A stretch of 45,427 nucleotides of DNA from JAFGSI01 sp041287425 (GTDB lineage Bacteria > Chloroflexota > Anaerolineae > Anaerolineales > Villigracilaceae), in the NCBI GenBank assembly GCA_041287425.1, contig JBEULG010000043.1, positions 1 through 45,427 of the forward strand, written 5' to 3'. Of this stretch, positions 38,297-45,427 are shown piece by piece. Within the stretch, counting starts at the first letter, position 1. Every line of letters begins with the position of its first letter. The position numbers and the translations under genes are program-made. The notes under the pieces were generated by a model. That model saw only the letters and a program-made list of their open reading frames with translations, did no database searches and was not told the origin of the DNA.

Positions 38297-38329
38297 GCCT
38301 CTCCATTCCAGAGAGGCGTTTTCTTTGTT
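38297..38329 (+). terminator. SAM-riboswitch terminator
   Basis: 7-bp stem GCCTCTC/GAGAGGC (38297-38303 with 38311-38317), 7-base loop, then GTTTTCTTTGTT. It lies 17 bases behind the aptamer and ends 32 bases before the metH ATG. Confidence 0.9.
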
Positions 38330-38360
38330 CGAAAAATAAATGCCAGAAGAGGAGAAGACC

Positions 38361-41033
38361 ATGTCTCGCAAATACACCAACCGCCGCTACCTGGACGCCC
38401 TGCAGGAGCGCGTCCTGATCTATGACGGCGCCATGGGCACCAGCCTGCAGAAACAAAATCTGACCGCCGAGCATTTCGGCGGCGAAGCCTACAACGGCTG
38501 CAACGACTACCTGGTCATCACCTATCCTCAGGCGGTCGAAAAAGTTCACCGCTCCTTCCTCGAAGTCGGCGTGGACGTCATCGAGACCGACACCTTCCGC
38601 GCCAACCGCCTGACGCTGGGCGAATACGGCCTGGCCGAGCGTGTGCTCGACATCAACCGCGCCGCCGCCGCCCTCGCCCGCCGCCTGGCCGATGAATACG
38701 CCCAAAAGACCGGCCAGCCGCGCTTCGTCGCCGGCTCCATCGGCCCCTCCGGCAAACTGCCCTCCGCCGAAGACCCGGAAATGTCGAACATCTCCTTCGA
38801 CGAACTGGCCGACGTCTTTCGCCAGCAGGCCGTCGGTCTGATTCAGGGCGAGGTAGACCTGCTGCTCATCGAAACCTCGCAGGACATCCTGGAGGTCAAA
38901 GCCGCCATCGTCGGCGTCCAGCAAGCCTTCGCCGAGACCGGCGTCTGGCTGCCGCTCCAGGTGCAGGTCACGCTCGACACGACCGGCCGGATGCTGCTCG
39001 GCACCGACATCGCCGCCGCCCTGGCCATCCTGGAAGACCTGCCCATCGACGTCATCGGCCTGAACTGCTCGACCGGCCCCGACCTGATGCGCGACCCCAT
39101 CCGCTACCTCGGCGAACACGCCACCCTGCCGGTCTCCTGCATCCCCAACGCCGGCCTGCCCCTCAACGTGGACGGCGTGGCCGTCTATCCGCTCGAACCG
39201 CAGCCGTTCGCCGAGACCCTGGCCGAGTTCGTCGAGAAGAACCACATCAGCGTCGTTGGCGGCTGCTGTGGGACGACGCCCGACCATCTCAAGGCCCTGG
39301 TCGAGCGAATCGGCCGCCGTCCGCGCCCGCCGCGCCCGGCCGCCTCGACCCCGCGCCTGGCCTCCGCTACCCAGGCCGTCCCCCTCATCCAGGACCCGCC
39401 GCCCTTCCTGATTGGCGAACGCTGCAACGCCCAGGGCAGCAAGAAATTCAAGGAACTCCTCCTGGCCGAAGACTACGACGCCATCCTCGAAATCGCCCGC
39501 AGTCAAGTAACCTTCGGCGCCCACGCTTTGGATATTTCCACCGCCGTCACCGAGCGCCCCGACGAAGACCAGTTGATGCGCAAAGTGGTCAAGAAACTGG
39601 CCGCCGGGGTCGAAGTGCCGCTGGTCATCGACACCACCGAGCCGGCCGTCCTCGAAGTGGCCCTCAAGACCGCCCCCGGCCGCTGCCTCATCAACTCCAC
39701 CCACCTGGAGGGCGGGCGGGCCAAAGCCGACCGGGTCTTTGCCCTGGCCAAGGAACTCAACGCCGCCGTCATCGTGCTGACCATTGACGAGCAGGGCATG
39801 GCCAAGACGGCCGAGCGCAAACTGGAGGTCGCCAAACGAATCTACGACATCGCCGTCAACGAGCATGGCCTGCGCCCCGACGCCCTGCTCTTCGACGCCC
39901 TGACCTTCACCCTCGCCACCGGCGACGCCGAATACGCCGACTCGGCCATCCAGACCCTGGAAGGCATCCGGCTCATCAAGAAGGAACTGCCCGGCGTGTT
40001 GTGCTCGCTCGGCGTCAGCAACCTGTCCTTCGGTCTGGCGCCCAACGCCCGGCCGGTGCTCAACTCGGTCATGCTCTACCACGCCGTCCAGGCCGGCCTG
40101 GACGCGGCCATCGTCAACCCTCAGCACATCACCCCCTACGCCGACATCCCCGCCGAGGCGCGTCAACTGGCCGAAGACCTGATTTTCAACCGCCGTCCCG
40201 ACGCCCTCCAGCGTTACATCGCCTATTTCGAGGCCGCCAAAGCCCAGGCCGCCGCCGAGACCGCCCCCGCCGACCCCACCGCCGGCATGGACGCCGCCGC
40301 CCGCCTGCACTGGCGCATCCTGCACCGCCACAAGGACGGCGTCGAGGCCGACATTGACGAAATCATCGCCGCCGCCAGCGGCTCGAAGCACGAGGCCGCC
40401 GTCGCCGTCCTGAACAATGTCCTCCTGCCGGCCATGAAAGAAGTCGGCGACAGATTCGGCGCCGGCGAGTTGATTCTGCCCTTCGTCTTGCAATCGGCAG
40501 AGGTAATGAAGAAAGCCGTCGCCCACCTGGAAACCTATTTGGAGAAAAAAGAAGGCGTCAGCAAGGGGACGGTCGTCCTGGCCACCGTCTACGGCGACGT
40601 GCACGACATCGGCAAGAACCTGGTCAAGACCATCCTGGCCAACAACGGTTACACCGTCGTCGATTTGGGCAAACAGGTGCCGGCCGAGACCATCATCGCC
40701 AAAGCCGTCGAGACCCAGGCCACGGCCGTCGGCCTGAGCGCCCTGCTGGTCAGCACCTCCAAGCAAATGCCGCTGATTGTCAACGAAATGCACCGCCGCA
40801 AATTGCATTTCCCGGTGCTGATCGGCGGCGCAGCCATCAACCGCCGCTTCGGCCGTCGCATCCTGTTCACCGAGGACGGCTCGCCCTACATGCCGGGCGT
40901 CTTCTATTGTAAAGACGCCTTCGAAGGCCTGGACACGATGGACACCCTCATCGACCCCCAGGCGCGCGAGGAACTGCTCGACCGCATCCACCGCGAAGCG
41001 GAAATGGAAAAAGCCCAAAGCGCCGGCGGCTAA
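38361..41033 (+). CDS. metH: Cobalamin-dependent methionine synthase core (lacks reactivation domain)
   Basis: Transfers the methyl group of methyl-tetrahydrofolate through cobalamin to homocysteine. 890 residues hold three of the four MetH modules. The homocysteine domain (about 10-310) has zinc ligands Cys236 in GLNCSTGP and Cys302/Cys303 in VGGCCGTTP. The folate (pterin-binding) domain (about 345-620) starts at PPFLIGERCNAQGSKKFKEL. The cobalamin domains (about 645-880) carry axial-ligand His748 in GDVHDIGKN. The C-terminal SAM-binding reactivation domain is missing; the next gene supplies it. AGAGGAGAAGACC before the ATG sets the start. Expression is controlled by the SAM-I riboswitch. 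Confidence 0.96.
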   Translation: MSRKYTNRRYLDALQERVLIYDGAMGTSLQKQNLTAEHFGGEAYNGCNDYLVITYPQAVEKVHRSFLEVGVDVIETDTFRANRLTLGEYGLAERVLDINRAAAALARRLADEYAQKTGQPRFVAGSIGPSGKLPSAEDPEMSNISFDELADVFRQQAVGLIQGEVDLLLIETSQDILEVKAAIVGVQQAFAETGVWLPLQVQVTLDTTGRMLLGTDIAAALAILEDLPIDVIGLNCSTGPDLMRDPIRYLGEHATLPVSCIPNAGLPLNVDGVAVYPLEPQPFAETLAEFVEKNHISVVGGCCGTTPDHLKALVERIGRRPRPPRPAASTPRLASATQAVPLIQDPPPFLIGERCNAQGSKKFKELLLAEDYDAILEIARSQVTFGAHALDISTAVTERPDEDQLMRKVVKKLAAGVEVPLVIDTTEPAVLEVALKTAPGRCLINSTHLEGGRAKADRVFALAKELNAAVIVLTIDEQGMAKTAERKLEVAKRIYDIAVNEHGLRPDALLFDALTFTLATGDAEYADSAIQTLEGIRLIKKELPGVLCSLGVSNLSFGLAPNARPVLNSVMLYHAVQAGLDAAIVNPQHITPYADIPAEARQLAEDLIFNRRPDALQRYIAYFEAAKAQAAAETAPADPTAGMDAAARLHWRILHRHKDGVEADIDEIIAAASGSKHEAAVAVLNNVLLPAMKEVGDRFGAGELILPFVLQSAEVMKKAVAHLETYLEKKEGVSKGTVVLATVYGDVHDIGKNLVKTILANNGYTVVDLGKQVPAETIIAKAVETQATAVGLSALLVSTSKQMPLIVNEMHRRKLHFPVLIGGAAINRRFGRRILFTEDGSPYMPGVFYCKDAFEGLDTMDTLIDPQAREELLDRIHREAEMEKAQSAGG

Positions 41034-41068
41034 AACCCCAAACCGCCGCGTTTGTCCCCTGGCCCTCC

Positions 41069-41088
41069 CCGAAGTCTGGAGACTTCGG
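41069..41088. repeat. Short hairpin between the two methionine synthase genes
   Basis: 9-bp inverted repeat CCGAAGTCT/AGACTTCGG (41069-41077 with 41080-41088), 35 bases after the metH stop. It shares its GAAGTCT/AGACTTC arms with the palindrome behind the adhesin gene. There is no T run, so read-through to the reactivation gene is likely. Confidence 0.5.
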
Positions 41089-41162
41089 ACTCCGGACCAG
41101 GAAGGCGCGGCTGCGAATGCGCGAAAACCCTATGTGCTTGACCTTCCTTTACCGGTAATTTC

Positions 41163-41984
41163 ATGAACCCCGAACCGATTCCCCTCCCCCAGAAACTCGG
41201 CCCGCGGGTGGTCAAGTCCATGCCGCTCGAGATGGTCTTCCTGTGCCTGTTCAAGAACGAACTTTTCCGCCTCTCGTGGGGTGCCAAGAACGCCCACGGC
41301 GCGGAGTGGATACGCCTGCAGGCCGAGTTCGAGGCCCGCCTGGCGCGCATGCAGAAAGAAGCCCTCAAAGAAGGCTGGCTCAAACCCCAAGGCGTGTACG
41401 GGTACTGGCCCTGCAACTCAGACGGCGACGATTTGATTATCTACGAGCCTCAATCCGTTTCATCCGCCAATCCGCGGCCGAGGCCGCTCATGACCTTCAC
41501 CTTTCCGCGCCAGCCCGATGGCGACCGCCTGTGCCTGGCCGACTACTTCGCCCCGCTCGACTCGGGTCAACTCGACCTGGTCGCCTTCCAGGTCGTGACC
41601 GTCGGCCAGGAGGCCACCGAACGTTTCGACCGCCTGGAGGCTGCCGGCGAGTACGCCGAAATGTACTACGTCCACGGCCTGGCCGTCCAGACTGCCGAGG
41701 CGGCCGCCGAGTACCTGCACCGCCACATCCGCCGCGAACTCGGCCTGGCCACCGACCAGGGCAAGCGCTACTCATGGGGCTACCCTGCCATCCCCGATCT
41801 GGCCGACCACCGCAAGGTCTTCGACCTGCTGCCCGCCGAAAAAGAACTGGGCATGTCGCTGACCGCTGCCTATCAACTGGTCCCCGAACAATCCACGGCG
41901 GCCATCATCGTCCATCACAGCCAGGCCCGCTACTTCAACATCGGCGGCAGCCGGGTCGATCAATTGACCAGAGCGGGCAATTGA
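41163..41984 (+). CDS. Stand-alone methionine synthase reactivation (SAM-binding) domain protein
   Basis: 273-residue protein matching the C-terminal activation domain of MetH, which uses SAM and an electron donor to remethylate inactive cob(II)alamin. Conserved parts are MYYVHGLAVQTAEAAAEYLH, KRYSWGYPAIPDLADHRKVF (the R-x3-GYPA-x-PD SAM-binding motif) and ELGMSLTAAYQLVPEQSTAA. The ending HHSQARYFNIGG corresponds to the HPxAxYF end of MetH. Residues 1-90 are an extra helical part that relatives also have ahead of the fold. It lies 129 bases after metH and completes it in trans, as known for Thermotoga maritima. The ATG has no clear Shine-Dalgarno. Confidence 0.9.
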   Translation: MNPEPIPLPQKLGPRVVKSMPLEMVFLCLFKNELFRLSWGAKNAHGAEWIRLQAEFEARLARMQKEALKEGWLKPQGVYGYWPCNSDGDDLIIYEPQSVSSANPRPRPLMTFTFPRQPDGDRLCLADYFAPLDSGQLDLVAFQVVTVGQEATERFDRLEAAGEYAEMYYVHGLAVQTAEAAAEYLHRHIRRELGLATDQGKRYSWGYPAIPDLADHRKVFDLLPAEKELGMSLTAAYQLVPEQSTAAIIVHHSQARYFNIGGSRVDQLTRAGN

Positions 41985-42045
41985 ACCGGCAGGGCTGCCC
42001 CACAACAGGGCGAGATTCCATTTCGCCGTCACATCTGAGGGAAAA

Positions 42046-42405
42046 ATGACCTTTCGCACCTTGCTTAAAGCCAAAATCCACCGCGCTGTCGTCACCAGCG
42101 CCGACCTCAACTACGAGGGCAGCCTGACGGTCGACTCAGACCTGCTGGCCGCGGCGGGCCTGCGCGAATTCGAACTGGTCCAGGTGGTCAACGTCGAGAA
42201 CGGTGCCCGGCTCGATACCTACCTCATCGCTGGCGAACCCGGCTCAGGCGTGATCCAGCCTAACGGAGCGGCTGCCCGCCTGGTCTATCCCGGCGACCAC
42301 CTCATCATCATGGCCTTCGCCCAAGTACCCGAACCCCTGCCCGCCGACTGGAAACCGACCATCGTCCTGGTAGACGAACACAACCGCGTCGTAGAAGTCA
42401 AATAG
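42046..42405 (+). CDS. panD: Aspartate 1-decarboxylase
   Basis: Makes beta-alanine from aspartate for pantothenate and CoA. The 119-residue proenzyme cuts itself at Gly25-Ser26 (DLNYEGSLTVD), leaving a pyruvoyl group on the alpha chain. LLKAKIHRAVVT at the N-terminus, NVENGARLDTYLIAGE and GVIQPNGAAARLVYPGDHLI are all conserved in the family. GAGGG lies just before the ATG. It sits between methionine/folate genes and, with coaX downstream, forms a small CoA-synthesis component. Confidence 0.96.
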   Translation: MTFRTLLKAKIHRAVVTSADLNYEGSLTVDSDLLAAAGLREFELVQVVNVENGARLDTYLIAGEPGSGVIQPNGAAARLVYPGDHLIIMAFAQVPEPLPADWKPTIVLVDEHNRVVEVK

Positions 42406-42432
42406 GTCCCCCTCCTTCGCCAAAGGAAAATC

Positions 42433-44292
42433 ATGTCCGCTTCCCGTTTTCTCTCCCTCTTGCAGGCCTCTTCCGCCCCCCTCCTGGCCGACGGTGCCAT
42501 GGGGACGATGCTGCACGCCCGCGGCATTGCCTTCGACCGCTGCTTCGACGAACTGAACCTGAGCAGCCCGGCCGCCGTGGCCGATATCCACCGCGCCTAC
42601 ATCGAGGCCGGCGCCCAAATCATTCTCACCAACACCTTCGGCGCCAACCGCTATAAATTGGGCAAACACGGCCTGGAAGACCGCCTCGCTGAAATCAACC
42701 GCGCCGGGGTCGAACTGGCCCGCCGCGCCGTAGCCGCCTCCTTCAAGGACGTCCTCATCGGCGGCGACGTCGGCCCGCTGGGCGTGCGGCTGGCCCCCTT
42801 CGGGCGCGTCCAGCCCGAAGAGGCGCGGGCCGCCTTCGGCGAACAAATCGCCGCCCTGGCCGAGGCCGGCGCCGACTTCATCCTCATCGAAACGATGAGC
42901 GACCTGTACGAGGTCGAGGCCGCCGTCCGGGCGGCGCGCCAGACCTGTGCCCTGCCGGTGGTCGCCTCGGTCACCTTCACCCGCGACGACCGCACCCTGC
43001 TGGGCGATTCGCCCGAAAAAGTCGCCCGCCGTCTGGTCGAATTCGGCGCCGACGTGATTGGAGTCAACTGTTCGGGCGGCCCGGCCCAGTTGCTGCGCCT
43101 GCTGCGTCAAATGCGCGCCGCCGCGCCGTCCGCCCGCCTGTGGGTCAAGCCAAACGCCGGCTGGCCCGAACAAGTCGGCGGCCGCATCATGTACCCCGCC
43201 GATCCCGACTACTTCGGCAACTACGCCCTGGCCTTCTGCGAGGCGGGCGCCAGCATCGTCGGCGGCTGCTGCGGGACAACCCCCCAGCACATCGCCGCCA
43301 TGCGCGCCGCCCTGGATACCGCCCCGCAAGGCTGCGGCGTGCAGGTCCTGGAGACCTCCGAACTCGCCGAGGCAGCCGAAACCTCTGCCGCCGAATCGCC
43401 CTCCCGGCTGGCCCAGAAACTGGCCGAGGGCAAATTCGTCATCTCGGTCGAGATGGACCCGCCGCGCGGCCTCTCCACCCACAAACTGATTGCCGGCGCC
43501 TCGCTCCTGGCCGAAGCCGGCGCGGACGTCATCAACGTGGCCGACAGCCCGATGGCGCGCATGCGCATGTCGGCCTGGGCGGTCTGCGAAGTGATTCAGC
43601 GCCAGGTCGGCGTGGAAACCGTCCTGCACTTCCCCACCCGCGGCCGCAACCTGTTGCGCGTCCAGGGCGACCTGCTGGCCGCCCACGCCCTCGGCCTGCG
43701 CAACATCTTCGTCGTCATGGGCGACCCGACTGCCATCGGCGATTACCCCGAAGCGATGGACAATTACGACCTGGTTCCTTCGGGCCTCATCAAACTCATC
43801 AAACAGGGCTTCAACGTCGGCGTGGATCACGCCGGGGCCTCCATCGGCCAGCCGACCAGTTTCTTCGTCGGCGCGGCGCTCAACCTGTCTGCCCAGGATG
43901 TGGAAGCCGAAATCAAGAACCTGCGCCGCAAACTGCGGGCCGGGGCCGATTTCTTTCTCACCCAACCCATCTACGAACCCGAAAAGGCGCGCGCCTTCCT
44001 CGATCGCTACGAGGCCCAGCACGGCCCGCTGGACAAACCCGTCCTGGTCGGCATCCTGCCGCTGGTCAGCGCCCGGCATGCCAACTTCCTGCACCACGAA
44101 GTGCCGGGCGTGGTCATCCCCGAAGAGGTCCGTCAGCGCATGGAAGCCGCCGGCGAGGACGGCCCCCGCCTGGGCGTCGAACTGGCCGTGGGCCTGATTG
44201 AGGCCGTCCGCTCCTGGGCGCGCGGCGTCTATCTGATGCCGCAATTCAGCCGCTACGACCTGGTCGCGGAAATCGTGGAAGCGGTAAAATAG
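42433..44292 (+). CDS. Bifunctional homocysteine S-methyltransferase / methylenetetrahydrofolate reductase
   Basis: 619 residues, YitJ-like fusion. The N-terminal homocysteine methyltransferase domain (about 1-300) has LLADGAMGTMLHARG and zinc-site cysteines in NCSGGP and GGCCGTTP. The C-terminal methylenetetrahydrofolate reductase domain (about 325-619) begins KFVISVEMDPPRGLSTHKLI and contains LRNIFVVMGDPTAIGDYPEA and FFLTQPIYEPEKARAF. It reduces methylene-THF to methyl-THF, the methyl donor for MetH, and can add a second route to methionine. It follows panD by 27 bases with AAGGAAA before the ATG; the whole group from metH may be one transcript. Confidence 0.95.
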   Translation: MSASRFLSLLQASSAPLLADGAMGTMLHARGIAFDRCFDELNLSSPAAVADIHRAYIEAGAQIILTNTFGANRYKLGKHGLEDRLAEINRAGVELARRAVAASFKDVLIGGDVGPLGVRLAPFGRVQPEEARAAFGEQIAALAEAGADFILIETMSDLYEVEAAVRAARQTCALPVVASVTFTRDDRTLLGDSPEKVARRLVEFGADVIGVNCSGGPAQLLRLLRQMRAAAPSARLWVKPNAGWPEQVGGRIMYPADPDYFGNYALAFCEAGASIVGGCCGTTPQHIAAMRAALDTAPQGCGVQVLETSELAEAAETSAAESPSRLAQKLAEGKFVISVEMDPPRGLSTHKLIAGASLLAEAGADVINVADSPMARMRMSAWAVCEVIQRQVGVETVLHFPTRGRNLLRVQGDLLAAHALGLRNIFVVMGDPTAIGDYPEAMDNYDLVPSGLIKLIKQGFNVGVDHAGASIGQPTSFFVGAALNLSAQDVEAEIKNLRRKLRAGADFFLTQPIYEPEKARAFLDRYEAQHGPLDKPVLVGILPLVSARHANFLHHEVPGVVIPEEVRQRMEAAGEDGPRLGVELAVGLIEAVRSWARGVYLMPQFSRYDLVAEIVEAVK

Positions 44293-44326
44293 ACGTGGAC
44301 GACCGGCGTCCGAAAGCGAAACGCCC

Positions 44327-45100
44327 ATGCTCCTCGCCCTCGACCTCGGCAACACCAATCTGACCATTGGCCTGTACGACGGCAAAGAACTGCGCCATCA
44401 CTGGCGGCTGGCGACCGATCACGCCCGCATGCCCGATGAATACGGGCTGCAAATCCTCGGTCTGCTGGCCCGCGCCGCCTGCGAATCCGACTGCGTGAGC
44501 GGCATCGTCCTGGCCTCGGTCGTCCCGCCGCTGACCGGGCGACTGATTCAGGCCTGCCGCGAGTATCTGCGGCAGGAGCCGCTGGTGGTCGACGCCGGCA
44601 TCAAGACCGGCCTGCGCATCCGCTACGATGACCCGCGTCAGGTCGGGGCCGACCGGGTGGCCGATGCGGTGGCCGTCTTGCATCTCTACGGCGGGCCGGC
44701 CTGCGTGATTGATTTCGGCACGGCGACCACCTTCAACGCCGTCACCAAGGAGGGGGAGTACCTGGGCGGAGCCATCACCGCCGGAGTCAACCTGGCGGCC
44801 GAGGCGCTCTTCACTCACGCCGCCAAACTGCCGCGCATCGACTTGCAGCGCCCGCCCTCGGTCATCGGCCGAAACACCGTCCATGCCATGCAGTCGGGGC
44901 TTTTGTTCGGCTATGTCGCCATGGTCGAGGGGATGGTGGCCCGTTTTCGCGCCGAACTGGGGCCGGAGATGAAAGTCGTGGCCACCGGCGGCCTGGCCGG
45001 CCTGGTTGCCAAAGAGACCACCGTGATTGACGTCATCGCCCCCTGGCTGACGCTGGAAGGACTGCGCATCATCTGGGAATTGAACAGAGCCGCCTCATGA
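44327..45100 (+). CDS. coaX: Type III pantothenate kinase
   Basis: Phosphorylates pantothenate, the first step of CoA synthesis from the vitamin; 257 residues. ASKHA-fold motifs are present: MLLALDLGNTNLTIGLYDG (phosphate 1, D-x-G-N-T), GADRVADAVAV (pantothenate-binding G-x-D-R), CVIDFGTATTFNAV (phosphate 2) and VVATGGLAGLV (adenosine region). GGAITAGVNLAAEALFTHAAKLP is also typical of CoaX. It lies 34 bases after the reductase fusion and shares the pathway with panD. Its last 20 bases form the first copy of a 40-bp tandem repeat. Confidence 0.96.
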   Translation: MLLALDLGNTNLTIGLYDGKELRHHWRLATDHARMPDEYGLQILGLLARAACESDCVSGIVLASVVPPLTGRLIQACREYLRQEPLVVDAGIKTGLRIRYDDPRQVGADRVADAVAVLHLYGGPACVIDFGTATTFNAVTKEGEYLGGAITAGVNLAAEALFTHAAKLPRIDLQRPPSVIGRNTVHAMQSGLLFGYVAMVEGMVARFRAELGPEMKVVATGGLAGLVAKETTVIDVIAPWLTLEGLRIIWELNRAAS

Positions 45101-45200
45101 AAGAACAGACGGCCGGAAATTGAACAAACCCGCCTCACGAAAGAACAGACGGCCGGAAATTGAACAAACCCGCCTCATGAAAGAACAGGCTGCCCAAAAT
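45081..45200 (+). repeat. Three tandem copies of a 40-bp unit spanning the coaX stop
   Basis: Copies are 45081-45120, 45121-45160 and 45161-45200. Copy 1 holds the last coaX codons and its TGA (45098-45100). Copies 1 and 2 differ at four positions; copy 2 has CGA in place of TGA. Copy 3 diverges only near its end and runs straight into the ATG of the next gene. Confidence 0.93.
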
Positions 45201-45427
45201 ATGAAATCTGGCTATGCGAAATCCGTCCTCTCCGCGATGCTTTTCCTCCTGGCAGCCTGCAGCGCCTCATCCAGGGCGGCCGAATCCACCCCTCCGCCTG
45301 CTCCTCCCTCCCCGACAGCCGCCGCCTCCGCAACACCGTTCCCCGTCCCTTCCCCCAGCCTCGCCGCCTCGCCAACCCTGGCCCCCTCCCCCTGGCCCTG
45401 GCAAGGACCCGGGCCAATCGTTTGCCC
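45201..45427 (+). CDS. Lipoprotein of unknown function (3'-truncated by window end)
   Basis: The first 75 codons of a secreted lipoprotein. The signal peptide KSVLSAMLFLLAACSASS has the lipobox LAAC, followed by a long Pro/Ala/Ser/Thr-rich tether (for example PPPAPPSPTAAASATP) that would hold the functional domain away from the membrane. The domain itself lies beyond the window, so no function can be given. ATG 45201 gives a normal signal peptide; ATG 45177 in repeat copy 3 is an alternative adding eight residues. No clear Shine-Dalgarno precedes either. The Ser/Pro/Thr tether resembles those of the other lipoproteins in the window. Confidence 0.75.
   Translation, partial: MKSGYAKSVLSAMLFLLAACSASSRAAESTPPPAPPSPTAAASATPFPVPSPSLAASPTLAPSPWPWQGPGPIVC

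Overview
The window looks like chromosome from a high-GC Chloroflexota bacterium, most likely of the Anaerolineae type. This is inferred from Thr/Pro-rich tails on several envelope proteins, a DnaD/DnaC replication module next to an intein-bearing dnaB, a sugar ABC importer without its own ATPase, REP-like palindromes and strong TTGACA/TATAAT-type promoters. No taxonomic marker (rRNA) is present, and no tRNA or CRISPR was seen.

Layout. 1-2679 (+): a RodZ-like HTH/membrane protein with a broken reading frame, then rimO. 2686-6280 (-): a CPBP protease, a TPR membrane protein and the lipid II flippase murJ. 6387-9582 (-): a sugar ABC importer (binding lipoprotein plus two permeases) with an intercistronic hairpin and a terminator. 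9760-13120 (+): an unusual response regulator and a hybrid histidine kinase. 13210-18412 (-): a histidine ammonia-lyase family gene, then nadB, nadA and nadC (de novo NAD synthesis, transcribed nadC to nadB).

18575-27245 (+) is the most interesting part. A consensus promoter drives a leader that matches the cyclic-di-GMP-II riboswitch and carries a terminator overlapping the aptamer. Behind it lies a gene for a 2828-residue secreted DUF11-repeat protein, which ends in an LPSTG motif followed directly by a complete sortase domain (His/Cys/Arg). Substrate-like stalk, sorting motif and sortase are therefore one polypeptide, apparently switched on by c-di-GMP.

27246-36261 (-) is a replication block: dnaE from its own promoter, then a DUF151 nuclease, dnaB with a 186-residue mini-intein, a DnaD-like protein and a double-headed DnaC-like loader. 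A palindromic repeat lies in frame inside the intein where an endonuclease would normally sit. 36457-38049 (+): a small heat-shock protein and a BMP-type lipoprotein. 38105-45427 (+): a SAM-I riboswitch controlling a split methionine synthase (core, then stand-alone reactivation domain), followed by panD, a homocysteine methyltransferase/MTHFR fusion and coaX. These link methionine/folate and CoA synthesis. A 40-bp triplicated repeat covers the coaX stop and leads into a truncated lipoprotein gene.
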